From assembly GCF_900130045.1 (NCBI RefSeq), contig NZ_FQXT01000001.1, positions 62,001-126,000 on the forward strand: DNA of 64,000 nucleotides, given 5' to 3'. Below, one piece after another: positions 7,433 through 16,353 of the stretch (positions within the stretch are counted from its first letter, which is position 1; every line of letters begins with the position of its first letter). Below the pieces are notes generated by a model. It was not told the origin of the DNA, searched no databases, and saw only the letters and a list, made by a program, of their open reading frames with translations. The position numbers and the translations under genes are program-made. The stretch comes from Leeuwenhoekiella palythoae. GTDB taxonomy: Bacteria > Bacteroidota > Bacteroidia > Flavobacteriales > Flavobacteriaceae.

Positions 7433-9184
7433 ATGCAACAAAAAAACGCCTTGAAGCCCCCATTTTGTTCCCAATTTTTAGTGCTGAGCCTTTTCTTGAT
7501 TTTAGCAGCCTGTAAAACAGAAACTCCAGAACCCCGCAGCATTGAGCGTGGGAAAATCGCAGATAGTATTATGGTGGTTTCTGCACGCGAAGAAGCATCT
7601 AGAATTGGGGCTGAAATTTTACAAAAGGGAGGAAATGCCTTTGACGCGTTGATTGCTGTTGATATGGCACTTAATGTGGCTTACCCGTTTGCAGGAAGTT
7701 TAGGCGGTGGCGGGTTTATGGTCTACCGCAAAGCTGATGGTGAAGTAGGTAGTATTGACTATCGCGAGAAGGCTCCTATGGCAGCAACGCACGATATGTA
7801 TCTTGATAATGAAGGTAACGCGATAGATTCTTTAAGTCGGCAGGGACCTTTAGCGGTAGGTGTTCCCGGAAGCATCGCCGGTATGTTTGCTATTCACGAG
7901 AAATTGGGTTCAATGCCCATGGCAGAAATCCTTCAACCTGTGATCGAATTGGCTGAAAAGGGTTATCAAATTACCGATAATCAATTGGCGCGCTTTCAAA
8001 ATTATGCTTCGGTTTTTGATCAAGTGAACGGCAAAGAAACATTGTATTCTATTGGATTTCGAGAAAGTGATTCCATAAAAATTAAAGCTGGTGATCTCAT
8101 TAAAAATCCGCAATTAGCTTCAACGTTGAAACGGATTGCCGCTAACGGAAAACAGGAATTTTATGAGGGGGAAACCGCACAAAAATTAGTTGATTTTATA
8201 CAGAAACATGGCGGGATCATCAGCCTTGATGATTTAAAAAATTATGAAGCGGTATGGCGAGAACCCATCATTTCAAATTATAAAAATCTTCGGGTGATCG
8301 GGATGCCTCCTCCATCAAGTGGCGGAGTCTGTTTAGCCGAAATATTAAAAATGATTGAACCTTACGATTTAAAATCTTTCGGCCATAATTCAGCAAAAAG
8401 CATTCAAGTTATTACCGAAGCAGAACGCCGAGCGTATGCTGATCGTAGTTTCTTTTTAGGTGATCCTGATTTTAATGAGATCCCTATTGATTCACTTACA
8501 AGTGAGGCTTATGCCGCGCGACGTATGCAATCTTTTGATTTTGACAAAGCAACTCCTTCTGCTGAAGTAAAGCACGGGGCGATCTCAGGATACGAGTCTA
8601 TGGAAACCACACATTTTTCCCTCATTGATCAATACGGTAATGCAGTAGCCCTTACCACTACCCTAAATGGCGCTTACGGCTCAAAATTATATGCAGATGA
8701 ATTGGGCTTCTTTTTAAATAATGAGATGGATGACTTTAGCGTAAAACCCGGCGTGCCGAATATGTTCGGACTTATAGGCGCTGAAGCGAACAAGATTGAG
8801 CCTCAAAAACGAATGTTGAGTTCTATGACTCCTACTATTGTAGAAAAAGAAGGGCAACTCTGGATGACTGTAGGTACCCCTGGAGGATCAACCATCATTA
8901 CTTCGGTGCTGCAGACCATTCTCAATGTAGCGGTTTTTGACTACGGAATGCAAGAAGCGGTAGATGCGCCACGCTTTCATCACCAATGGCTTCCTGATGT
9001 TGTTACTTTTGAGCCTGATGCTTTTGGTAAAGATCTTTTAGACACCTTAAGTAATAAGGGGTATGAAATACGACAAGAGAATAGTGTGATTCTGGGTAAA
9101 GTAGATGGAGTTCTTGTTCTTCCTGATGGAAAATTAGAAGGTGGTGCAGATCGCAGAGGCGATGATACCGCAGTTGGTTTTTAA
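7433..9184 (+). CDS. ggt: Gamma-glutamyltransferase, lipoprotein form
   Basis: The 583-residue protein has a lipoprotein signal peptide whose lipobox LAAC places the lipidated cysteine at C27. The large-subunit segment has GGNAFDALIAVDMALNVAYPFAGSLGGGGFMVYR. The autoprocessing site is TTHFSLID with T392 as the expected new N-terminal nucleophile of the small subunit, followed by NAVALTTTLNG. The late glycine-rich PGGSTI segment belongs to the oxyanion region. It should cleave glutathione and other gamma-glutamyl compounds in the periplasm. The protein should mature into two chains. It sits 4 bp behind acpH. Confidence 0.95.
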   Translation: MQQKNALKPPFCSQFLVLSLFLILAACKTETPEPRSIERGKIADSIMVVSAREEASRIGAEILQKGGNAFDALIAVDMALNVAYPFAGSLGGGGFMVYRKADGEVGSIDYREKAPMAATHDMYLDNEGNAIDSLSRQGPLAVGVPGSIAGMFAIHEKLGSMPMAEILQPVIELAEKGYQITDNQLARFQNYASVFDQVNGKETLYSIGFRESDSIKIKAGDLIKNPQLASTLKRIAANGKQEFYEGETAQKLVDFIQKHGGIISLDDLKNYEAVWREPIISNYKNLRVIGMPPPSSGGVCLAEILKMIEPYDLKSFGHNSAKSIQVITEAERRAYADRSFFLGDPDFNEIPIDSLTSEAYAARRMQSFDFDKATPSAEVKHGAISGYESMETTHFSLIDQYGNAVALTTTLNGAYGSKLYADELGFFLNNEMDDFSVKPGVPNMFGLIGAEANKIEPQKRMLSSMTPTIVEKEGQLWMTVGTPGGSTIITSVLQTILNVAVFDYGMQEAVDAPRFHHQWLPDVVTFEPDAFGKDLLDTLSNKGYEIRQENSVILGKVDGVLVLPDGKLEGGADRRGDDTAVGF

Positions 9185-9261
9185 AGAATTATACACTAAT
9201 CAATACATAATTCAAATTATAACGTTTTTAGTGTATATTTTAAATTATAATCAAAATAGAT

Positions 9262-9269
9262 TATATTTG
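9262..9269 (+). promoter_or_regulatory. -7 box TATATTTG for the satD/DUF3307 pair
   Basis: Perfect TAnnTTTG match 29 bp upstream of the ATG at 9299, in a very AT-rich spacer. It implies a leader of about 24 nt. Confidence 0.6.
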
Positions 9270-9298
9270 GCATTATATACTAGAATCTATAATTTTAA

Positions 9299-9892
9299 AT
9301 GAAAGCTGTTCTTACAGGAGATATTGTAAATTCCAGAGCTTTTATGGGCTGGCAAGATGCCCTCATTGAAGTGTTAAACAGGTATGGCTCAAGCCCAAAA
9401 ACCTGGGAAATCTTCCGTGGTGATAGTTTTCAATTGATTGTGGATGCAGCTTTGGCTTTAGAAGCCGCTATCCATATCAAGTCTGTAATAAAATCTAATG
9501 CAGCTTTAGATGTACGTATTGCGATAGGCTTAGGCGAATGCTCTTATGATGCAGATCAAATTACCTTGGCAAACGGCAGTGCTTTTATACATTCAGGAAC
9601 AGCTTTTGACGCTATTAAGAATAGAACGCTAGTGCTTCAATCAGCCAACGAGCAACTGGATGAAACGCTAAATCTTATGCTGTCGTTAGCAAGTCTTACA
9701 ATGGATCAATGGCCACCGGTTACCGCACAGATCGTTAAAGCACGTCTCGAAGAACCTCAGCTCAATCAAACCGAATTGAGCCAGAAGCTTGATAAAGCTC
9801 AGAGTGCTATAAGTAAAGCGCTTTCTCGTGCAGGTTATGACGAGATTCATTCAATGCTACAGTATTACACTAAAAAAATTGAAACCTTATGA
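9299..9892 (+). CDS. SatD family protein with C-terminal helix-turn-helix
   Basis: This is a 197-residue soluble protein. Residues 1-110 follow a palm-domain order: LTGDIVNSR with D8, FRGDSFQLIV with D42, the strand DVRIAIGLGE (71-80), then NGSAFIHSGTAFDAI. This order recalls class III nucleotide cyclases. Residues ~150-182 form a helix-turn-helix (LNQTELSQKLDKAQSAISKAL). It matches the SatD family, first named in an acid-tolerance operon of Streptococcus. The stop overlaps the start of the DUF3307 gene by 4 bp (ATGA), so the two are translationally coupled. Nucleotide binding is my inference; no family member with known catalysis comes to mind. Confidence 0.75.
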   Translation: MKAVLTGDIVNSRAFMGWQDALIEVLNRYGSSPKTWEIFRGDSFQLIVDAALALEAAIHIKSVIKSNAALDVRIAIGLGECSYDADQITLANGSAFIHSGTAFDAIKNRTLVLQSANEQLDETLNLMLSLASLTMDQWPPVTAQIVKARLEEPQLNQTELSQKLDKAQSAISKALSRAGYDEIHSMLQYYTKKIETL

Positions 9893-10638
9893 TCGTTTTT
9901 GCGCTAAAATTGGTTCTGGCTCATATCTTAGGAGATTTTGTGCTTCAGCCGTCTAAGTGGGTAAAGCATAAAATGAAACACGGTTGGAAATCAAAATACT
10001 TACTAGCACACGTAGGTGTTCATCTGATTGTTTTATTGATTTTACTGCAGTTTGACCCCGCTTACTTTTTAGGCATTACAACCATCATTCTTACGCACTA
10101 CGCCATTGATGCGCTTAAAATAAAGTTTACAACAAAAAAGAACAGCCGCAAGCTATTTGTCGCAGACCAAATCGCACACCTTATGGTGCTCAATCTCGTA
10201 CTTTATTATTATACGCCATACAGCATCGATTTCACTGAAATCCTATCGCCACAATCTCTATTGCTCATCACCTTACTATTTTTTGTGACCTATGTTGCCG
10301 GAATTCTTATGCGTGTTGCGCTTCAGCCGTGGCAAGATGCTATTGAGCCTGCTTCAAAAAAAGAAAATGTAAAAAGCACCTCGCTCGCGGGAGCCGGAAA
10401 GATCATAGGGATTCTTGAACGCCTGTTTGTGTTCACCTTTATTTTACTCAACACCTGGTCTGCCATTGGATTTCTAATCACGGCCAAATCAGTATTCAGG
10501 TTTGGTGATTTAACCGAAGGCAAAAACCGAAGACTTACTGAATATGTCCTAATAGGCACCCTATTAAGTTTTGGGATTGCAATAGGTTGCGGCTTACTGT
10601 TTAGATACTTAAGCGCATTAGACACATTTAACGCCTAA
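9889..10638 (+). CDS. DUF3307 family integral membrane protein
   Basis: This 249-residue polytopic protein has about six membrane segments. It opens with LVLAHILGDFVLQPSKWVKHK, the hallmark of DUF3307, and continues with HYAIDALKIKF and DQIAHLMVLNLV, where conserved His/Asp residues sit inside membrane helices. The function is unknown. Translational coupling to the SatD-like gene suggests a regulator/membrane-effector pair. It converges on the YbbP gene, with the two stop codons overlapping by 4 bp. Confidence 0.8.
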   Translation: MIVFALKLVLAHILGDFVLQPSKWVKHKMKHGWKSKYLLAHVGVHLIVLLILLQFDPAYFLGITTIILTHYAIDALKIKFTTKKNSRKLFVADQIAHLMVLNLVLYYYTPYSIDFTEILSPQSLLLITLLFFVTYVAGILMRVALQPWQDAIEPASKKENVKSTSLAGAGKIIGILERLFVFTFILLNTWSAIGFLITAKSVFRFGDLTEGKNRRLTEYVLIGTLLSFGIAIGCGLLFRYLSALDTFNA

Positions 10639-13181
10639 ACACCTTCTTTGCGTAACACTTCTAGTGGCGACCTTTTAATCACACTGCGACTGTTGCTCAA
10701 TCCAATAGCTAAAACAAGCGCTGTAATTCCTGGTAAAAGAACCAAAAATGGAATTGCCGATGGAATAAATGCCGTATCAAACGCAAAATAAGCGAGTAGC
10801 AAACTGCCCAATAGCGACAGCAAAATACCAGACAGCGTTCCCAATAGTCCTAAGTACAAATATTCTAGACCTTGAATACGTAAAATCTGTTTGCTCTTTG
10901 CTCCCATCGTGCGCAGCAATACACTTTCCCGAATCCGTTGAAATTTACTCGTACGCACCGCACCTAGCAAAACAATGATCCCGATAAGAATACTGAAAAA
11001 CGCCATAAAGTTGATGATGTAACTAATTTTAGTAAGCAACTCTTCAACAACGCTAAGCACCTGTCGTAGATCAAGAATCGAAATGTTAGGGAATGCTTTT
11101 ACTAATTTCTGCTGAATGGCTGCTGAAGCTTTTGCATCAGGAACCTGTGTGGTGATCACACCAAACTGTGGCGCACGCTCCAACACTCCTGCCGGAAATA
11201 CGATTGAAAAATTCAATTGCATTCTACTCCAGTCTACGGTGCGTATGCTTCCTATTTCGGTTTCTAAGAGTCGGCCTTGTACGTTAAAGGTCACGCGGTC
11301 TCCTATTCCAACTTTTGCATCTTCAGCAAAATTGTCACTTACAGATATTGGAACAACCTCAGCTTCTTCGGTAAAGGTTCCTGTAAATGTTCCTGCTTGT
11401 AAAACTTCCGAAGCAATTAAAGAATCCCGATAGGTCGTTCTGAATTCGTGGTTTAAGATCCATCGATTTATGTGGACGGTCGTGTCTTTTTTTAAGTTGG
11501 CATTATCACGACCGTTAATGCTTTGCACGCGCATCGTCACAATTGGAATCTGATCTAGCGGCGGCAATTCATTAGAAGAAAGTGTTTGTGCAACTTCAGT
11601 CATTTGATCCTTTTGCACGTCGAGCAAGATCATATTGGCTTGATTGGCTTCGCTATCTAGATTGGCCTGAGCTAGCAGAATATCCTTAGTAAAGTAAAGT
11701 GTGCTTATCAAAAATGAACCAACGCCTATCGCAAGAATCAACACCACCGTTTGATTCTGAGGCCGGAACAAATTACGTAAGCTTTGCCGCGAGGTAAAGC
11801 TCCAGCTCTCGGGAAAATACTTACGAAGTAAACGCTTGAATGCGCGTGCAATTCCGCCTAAAATACTAAAAACAACGAGAATTCCACCTAAGAATGATGC
11901 GGCGTACTTCCAATCTTCCAACAGCCAAAACGCGAATAAAAACACAAAGGTGAGTATCGCCAATGAGACTGCTATCGCCGTTTTTGAGGACTGTTGATTG
12001 TCTGAAGCACTTACCCGTAAAGTTTGTAAAGGAGAAACCTGCAACGTACTCAACAACGGGTAGAGCGCAAATAAAAGCGACATAAAAGCGCCGATGAAAA
12101 TTCCTAAAAAGATAACCGGCCAAGATAATTTAAGTGCAACATCTACCGGTAATAATCCTTCTAAAAGAATAGGAAATAACTGCTGCAACAACAATCCGGC
12201 GATGGTTCCTAGAATTCCACCAACGAGGCCTAAAACACCAATCTGGATCAAATAAATAAGAAATGCCTGCTTGCGGCTCGCTCCCAAGCATTTTAAAATA
12301 GCGACCGATTTGAGTTTGTCTTTGATATAAATGGTAGTCGCACTTGCAATGCCCACGCATCCTAAAAGCAAGGCGATAAAACCAACTAAATTCAAGAACT
12401 TCCCAAAGTTTTCGTAGCGTCGACCAAGACGCTCACTGGTAGATGTATGGGTGTCGAGATCAGCATCTGCCTCGTCCAACCGATTATCAATCGCTTGATC
12501 AAGAAGCTCCATATCTTGATCAGGAGCTTCAAAATAAAACTCGTAATCAATTCGGCTTCCCAACTGAACCAAACCGGTTTTTTCTATAAATGGATACGGA
12601 ATGACCACCGGTGGAGCGATCGCGCTAAAAACGGCGTTGCTTCCGGGAAGTGCTTCAACAGCACCTAAAACAGGCAGTTTCACTTCACCTATTTTGATGG
12701 TATCTCCAACCTTTACATTTAGTTGAAGCATCACTGTAGCATCGAGCAAAGCGCCTTGCTTTTCTTGAAAATCTTCAGCGGCCGATTCTGGTTGCGTCTC
12801 CAACTTTCCGTAGAATGGAAATCCGTTGCTGATCCCCCGCACTTGTAGCAATTTGGTCGCTTGATTTTTTGGAAACAACGCCATCGAGGAAAACGAAATT
12901 TCTTCAGCATCTGCTCCTCCTAGAGAATCTACGATAGCTTGAGCTTCTTCGGTTAGTGGATGATCGCTGTCGATTTTAAAGTCGGCGCCCATCAAAGCTT
13001 TTGACTGTAAGGCAATATTATCCTTTAAAGTTTCTCCAAAAGATTGAATGGACACAATCGCTGCAACTCCCAAAATGATCGAAACCATAAAAAGACTCAG
13101 CTTGCCGGCACTGGCTTTAAAGTCGCGCCACGCCATTTTTCTCAACCAGCCTAAGCGCAAAGAACTTTTCATACCGCTCAT
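10635..13181 (-). CDS. FtsX-like ABC transporter permease (YbbP type)
   Basis: This is an 848-residue permease with an N-terminal membrane helix, a long periplasmic domain (~residues 45-245), then a cluster of FtsX-type helices, a second large extracytoplasmic domain and a final FtsX cluster (LGAVRTSKFQRIRESVLLRTMGAKSKQIL). The duplicated architecture and the ALYPLLSTLQVSPLQTLR coupling segment are those of YbbP. The ATPase gene upstream overlaps it by 4 bp. As in E. coli, the pair is divergent from a TesA-type esterase. The module is thought to extract or release lipophilic substrates from the membrane; the true substrate is unknown. Confidence 0.88.
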   Translation of the reverse strand: MSGMKSSLRLGWLRKMAWRDFKASAGKLSLFMVSIILGVAAIVSIQSFGETLKDNIALQSKALMGADFKIDSDHPLTEEAQAIVDSLGGADAEEISFSSMALFPKNQATKLLQVRGISNGFPFYGKLETQPESAAEDFQEKQGALLDATVMLQLNVKVGDTIKIGEVKLPVLGAVEALPGSNAVFSAIAPPVVIPYPFIEKTGLVQLGSRIDYEFYFEAPDQDMELLDQAIDNRLDEADADLDTHTSTSERLGRRYENFGKFLNLVGFIALLLGCVGIASATTIYIKDKLKSVAILKCLGASRKQAFLIYLIQIGVLGLVGGILGTIAGLLLQQLFPILLEGLLPVDVALKLSWPVIFLGIFIGAFMSLLFALYPLLSTLQVSPLQTLRVSASDNQQSSKTAIAVSLAILTFVFLFAFWLLEDWKYAASFLGGILVVFSILGGIARAFKRLLRKYFPESWSFTSRQSLRNLFRPQNQTVVLILAIGVGSFLISTLYFTKDILLAQANLDSEANQANMILLDVQKDQMTEVAQTLSSNELPPLDQIPIVTMRVQSINGRDNANLKKDTTVHINRWILNHEFRTTYRDSLIASEVLQAGTFTGTFTEEAEVVPISVSDNFAEDAKVGIGDRVTFNVQGRLLETEIGSIRTVDWSRMQLNFSIVFPAGVLERAPQFGVITTQVPDAKASAAIQQKLVKAFPNISILDLRQVLSVVEELLTKISYIINFMAFFSILIGIIVLLGAVRTSKFQRIRESVLLRTMGAKSKQILRIQGLEYLYLGLLGTLSGILLSLLGSLLLAYFAFDTAFIPSAIPFLVLLPGITALVLAIGLSNSRSVIKRSPLEVLRKEGV

Positions 13182-13864
13182 ACGCTTGCTTTTGTAAGGT
13201 TTGCAATTCGGCCTCCTTTAATGGTGAGAATATTCTGTGTTTTCTGAGCGAGTTCCATATCGTGTGTAACCAAAACTAAAGTGGTCCCCAATTCTTTATT
13301 CAACTCAAAAAGCAAATCAACTACAGTTTCTCCGGTTTCAGCATCCAGATTTCCTGTAGGTTCATCTGCGAATAAAATTTTAGGATCATTAGCAAAAGCA
13401 CGTGCAAGTGCCACACGCTGCTGCTCTCCGCCAGAAAGTTGCGAGGCGTAATGATTACCGCGATCTCCAAGACCAACTTTAGTGAGTAATTCGGCTGCTC
13501 TTTTCATTGCGTGCTTGACGCCTTGCAACTCTAAAGGAACCGCCACATTCTCAAGTGCGGTAAGCGTAGGTAATAATTGAAAATCCTGAAAAACAAAACC
13601 AACATCTTTATTGCGCAATAAGGCACGTTCATCTTCGGTAAGACTACTGAGCTCGACACCATTTAAAGTCACTGTTCCAGAATCTGGTTTATCAAGACCG
13701 GCACATAAACCGAGTAAGGTGGTTTTACCACTTCCCGAAGGACCAACAATAGAAAAGGTTTCTTTTTCTGTTATACTAAAGTTAATATCGTCAAGTACCT
13801 TGAGCGTTTTTGAGCCACTGGTATAGCATTTTGCTAAATTTGAAATTTCTAAAATAGATGCCAT
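13178..13864 (-). CDS. ABC transporter ATP-binding protein (YbbA/LolD-like)
   Basis: This 228-residue ABC ATPase has Walker A GPSGSGKTTLLGL (~residues 40-52), Q-loop FQDFQLLPTLTALENV, signature LSGGEQQRVALARAFA, Walker B ILFADEPTGNLD and an H-loop VTHD. It belongs to the LolD/MacB/YbbA class that works with FtsX-like permeases rather than in conventional import. It is co-transcribed with the permease through a 4-bp overlap. Its neighbour across the divergent spacer is the TesA-like esterase, which reproduces the classical ybbA-tesA arrangement. Confidence 0.93.
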   Translation of the reverse strand: MASILEISNLAKCYTSGSKTLKVLDDINFSITEKETFSIVGPSGSGKTTLLGLCAGLDKPDSGTVTLNGVELSSLTEDERALLRNKDVGFVFQDFQLLPTLTALENVAVPLELQGVKHAMKRAAELLTKVGLGDRGNHYASQLSGGEQQRVALARAFANDPKILFADEPTGNLDAETGETVVDLLFELNKELGTTLVLVTHDMELAQKTQNILTIKGGRIANLTKASV

Positions 13865-13982
13865 AAATGGGTATTGCTTGGAAGAATCGTTTTGGACGCT
13901 TTTTTAGACCGAAGCTTACGTGAAAACCTCAGGCGCGCCAATAAATGTTTAAAATAATCAATTACCTTTTAAATCTACCCTC

Positions 13983-14681
13983 TTGAAAAATATAATTCCC
14001 TTTTATCTCCTTTTTGTTTTCTTGATCCTTGCTGCGTGTAAAGATGCTAACACCACTAATGTTGAAGAAAATGAATCACAAAATACTTCTGAAACTACTG
14101 ATGCAGAAGATCAAAATGCTACTTCAAACAGCATTTTATTCTTTGGCGACAGTCTGACTGCCGGTTACGGTTTAGAAGATCCAGACAATGCATTTCCCGG
14201 TTTGATTCAAGAGAAATTAGATAGCCTCGGACTTGATTATAATGTGATCAATGCCGGTCTAAGTGGCGAAACTACCGCCGGAGGTAGAAACAGATTAGAA
14301 TGGGTGCTGGAACCAGATGTAGCTATTTTTGTGTTAGAACTAGGAGCTAATGATGGTTTACGTGGTGTTTCGGTAGCAGAGACGCGTGAAAATCTGCAAT
14401 GGATGATTGATAAAGTAAAAGCTGAAGCGCCACAGGCAAAAATCGTTCTTGCGGGGATGCAGCTTCCTCCTAATTTAGGAACAGAATACACCACCGATTT
14501 TAAAAATATGTTTCCGCAGTTAGCTGAAGAAAATAATATTGCTTTTATTCCTTTCCTATTACAAAACGTAGGCGGTATCGCAAGCTTAAACCAAAACGAT
14601 GGTATTCATCCTACCGAAGAAGGGCATAAACTGGTAGCTGCCAATGTATGGCCTGTTTTAAGACCACTTGTTCAAGAATAA
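13983..14681 (+). CDS. tesA: Arylesterase / SGNH lysophospholipase-thioesterase, TesA-like lipoprotein
   Basis: The 232-residue protein starts at a TTG codon; no ATG precedes the signal sequence. The lipobox is LAAC with C19. A low-complexity Asn/Thr/Glu linker of about 30 residues follows. The SGNH blocks are FFGDSLTAGYG (nucleophile S57), the glycine in GLSGETTAGG, LGANDGLRG and DGIHPTEEGH (Asp/His). It hydrolyses esters or thioesters in the periplasm. The MFS gene begins 3 bp after the stop, giving an operon. Divergence from the YbbAP exporter suggests joint lipid turnover (inference). Confidence 0.9.
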   Translation: MKNIIPFYLLFVFLILAACKDANTTNVEENESQNTSETTDAEDQNATSNSILFFGDSLTAGYGLEDPDNAFPGLIQEKLDSLGLDYNVINAGLSGETTAGGRNRLEWVLEPDVAIFVLELGANDGLRGVSVAETRENLQWMIDKVKAEAPQAKIVLAGMQLPPNLGTEYTTDFKNMFPQLAEENNIAFIPFLLQNVGGIASLNQNDGIHPTEEGHKLVAANVWPVLRPLVQE

Positions 14682-14684
14682 ACA

Positions 14685-15998
14685 ATGGCGCAAAAAGAAA
14701 CCAATCTAGAGCAGCTCTACGATTACCTCAATGATGAAGAAGATGCGAGGAGTTGCAAGGCGATCGATGAAGAATCTTGTAGAGAAACGCCAAAAAATTA
14801 TTTCCTCATTCTTATAAGTAATATGCTCACTTCTCTGGGGGACACCTTGAGCAATCCTAAAACGGTACTCACTTGGATTATGAGTTATGTAAATGCTCCC
14901 GTGATGCTCATCAGTTTTATTGTTCCCATTCGAGAATCAGGGTCGATGTTACCCCAGTTGTTTATTGCTCATTACATAAGAAAACGTGCCGTACGTAAAT
15001 ACATTTGGGTCTTAGGTTCGTTTCTACAATTCCTAGCTATTGCCGGCATCGGCTTGATCGCCTTATCTTTTGAAGGAACTATTGCCGGATGGTTGATAAT
15101 CGGATGCCTAATCGCTTTTAGTCTTGCTCGGGGCTTGTGCTCCATTGCTTTTAAAGATGTTTTGGGAAAAACAATTCCGAAGAAAAAACGCGGAAAATTA
15201 AAAGGTTACACCTCATCGGTAAGCGGAATCTTGGTCTTAGCAGCCGGTCTATTTATTCTTTACCGATCTAAAGATGATGTTGGTATTGAATTTTACAGCT
15301 ACCTCATTTTCTTTGCTTCAGCATTATGGCTGATTGCTGCGTTGATCTATGCTAACATCAAAGAATTTCCCGGTGCCACCGAAGGAGGTAAAAATGGTCT
15401 AAAAGAAGCCTGGAACCGTTTGAGCTTGCTTAAAGAGGATAAACCCTTTAGAAATTTTATCATTACCCGTTCCTTACTGCTTTGCTCCGCCTTAACTGCA
15501 CCTTACTACATTTTGCTTGCCCAGCGCTATGTAGGTAAAGAAGCCTATTTATTGGGTTTGTTCATTATTGCAAATGGCGTCGCTTCCATCATTAGTGCGC
15601 CGGTTTGGGGTAAAATGGCAGATAAATCCAGTAAAAAAGTAATGACTTATGCAGCGATGCTTACTGCTGGTTTAGGGCTCATTGTAGTTGGGTTAATTCA
15701 ATATGTCCCAGGTTTACGCGATCAAGTTTGGTTGTATCCTGTGGCGCTTTTCGTATTGGGAATTGCCCATCAAGGAGTGCGCCTGGGCCGTAAGACCTAT
15801 ATCGTGGATATGGCAGAAGGTAACCGTCGTACCGATTATGTTGCGGTAAGCAATACGCTCATCGGAATCATACTACTAATAACTGGAGGTTTGAGTGCTC
15901 TTGCTTCGCTGATCTCTGTTGAAGTCGTAATTGTTTTACTTTCTGTTTTAGGCATTATTGGTGCCTTCAAGGGTTCTACCCTACCCGATGTAGAATAA
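14685..15998 (+). CDS. MFS transporter
   Basis: This is a 437-residue permease with about 12 membrane segments and an unusual N-terminal cytosolic extension (~50 residues, acidic, with two Cys at CKAIDEESCRE). Loops with MFS character include GKMADKSSKKVMTYA between TM8 and TM9. The KGYTSSVSGILVLAAGLFILY region replaces the normal central loop. The substrate is unknown. It is 3 bp downstream of tesA and so probably co-expressed. The transcript's 3' end is unclear because the nearest hairpin (16042-16064) lacks a strong U-tract on this strand. Confidence 0.82.
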   Translation: MAQKETNLEQLYDYLNDEEDARSCKAIDEESCRETPKNYFLILISNMLTSLGDTLSNPKTVLTWIMSYVNAPVMLISFIVPIRESGSMLPQLFIAHYIRKRAVRKYIWVLGSFLQFLAIAGIGLIALSFEGTIAGWLIIGCLIAFSLARGLCSIAFKDVLGKTIPKKKRGKLKGYTSSVSGILVLAAGLFILYRSKDDVGIEFYSYLIFFASALWLIAALIYANIKEFPGATEGGKNGLKEAWNRLSLLKEDKPFRNFIITRSLLLCSALTAPYYILLAQRYVGKEAYLLGLFIIANGVASIISAPVWGKMADKSSKKVMTYAAMLTAGLGLIVVGLIQYVPGLRDQVWLYPVALFVLGIAHQGVRLGRKTYIVDMAEGNRRTDYVAVSNTLIGIILLITGGLSALASLISVEVVIVLLSVLGIIGAFKGSTLPDVE

Positions 15999-16028
15999 AC
16001 GTTTTAAAACATTCATTTTTTAAGCAGC

Positions 16029-16064
16029 AAAAAAAAAAAAAAACGCCACGTTTTAAGTGGCGTT
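16029..16064. terminator. Hairpin terminator, strong on the minus strand
   Basis: An 8-bp perfect stem, AACGCCAC (16042-16049) with GTGGCGTT (16057-16064). On the minus strand it is followed by a run of about 14 U, so it ends the small Lys/Ala-rich gene. On the plus strand only CTTTCC follows, so it is a weak end for the MFS transcript. Confidence 0.8.
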
Positions 16065-16124
16065 CTTTCCATTGCTGGATATTGTTATATCGGCTGCATC
16101 CTGGATGCCCTTAGATATTAAAGA

Positions 16125-16235
16125 TTACTTCTTTTTAGAAGCAGTCTTCACCGGCTTAACAGCAGCAGGTTTTGTAGCCTGTTTAGCTGGAGCAGCCTTT
16201 TTAGATGACTTGTTTTGTGCCATTGTTTGACTCAT
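16125..16235 (-). CDS. Small Lys/Ala-rich basic protein (36 residues)
   Basis: A 36-codon frame starts at an ATG at 16233-16235 (a second in-frame ATG lies four codons in) and ends with a TAA at 16125-16127. Composition is extreme: only Lys, Ala, Pro, Ser, Thr, Val, Gln, Asn and Met, with about a third Lys plus a quarter Ala, in blocks such as KKAAPAK and KPAAVKPVK. This resembles the C-terminal tails of histone H1-like or Hc1-type DNA-binding proteins. It has its own terminator directly downstream (16029-16064), which supports real expression. It could also be a decayed tail of a larger gene. Function unknown. Confidence 0.55.
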   Translation of the reverse strand: MSQTMAQNKSSKKAAPAKQATKPAAVKPVKTASKKK

Positions 16236-16353
16236 TTTATAGTACTAATGTATGCCGAAATTTGATATGTTTTACAAAGTGTTCGGTGGATTTTAGTTAA
16301 ATTTATAGTTAATATTTCAGTGCTTTTTTGAAGCACTTTTTAACCAATAATGT

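Noticed and set aside
11116-12668. Plus-strand open frames inside the YbbP permease gene
   Set aside because: They have no start context, no homology and follow the opposite-strand reading of a clear permease; they are shadows.
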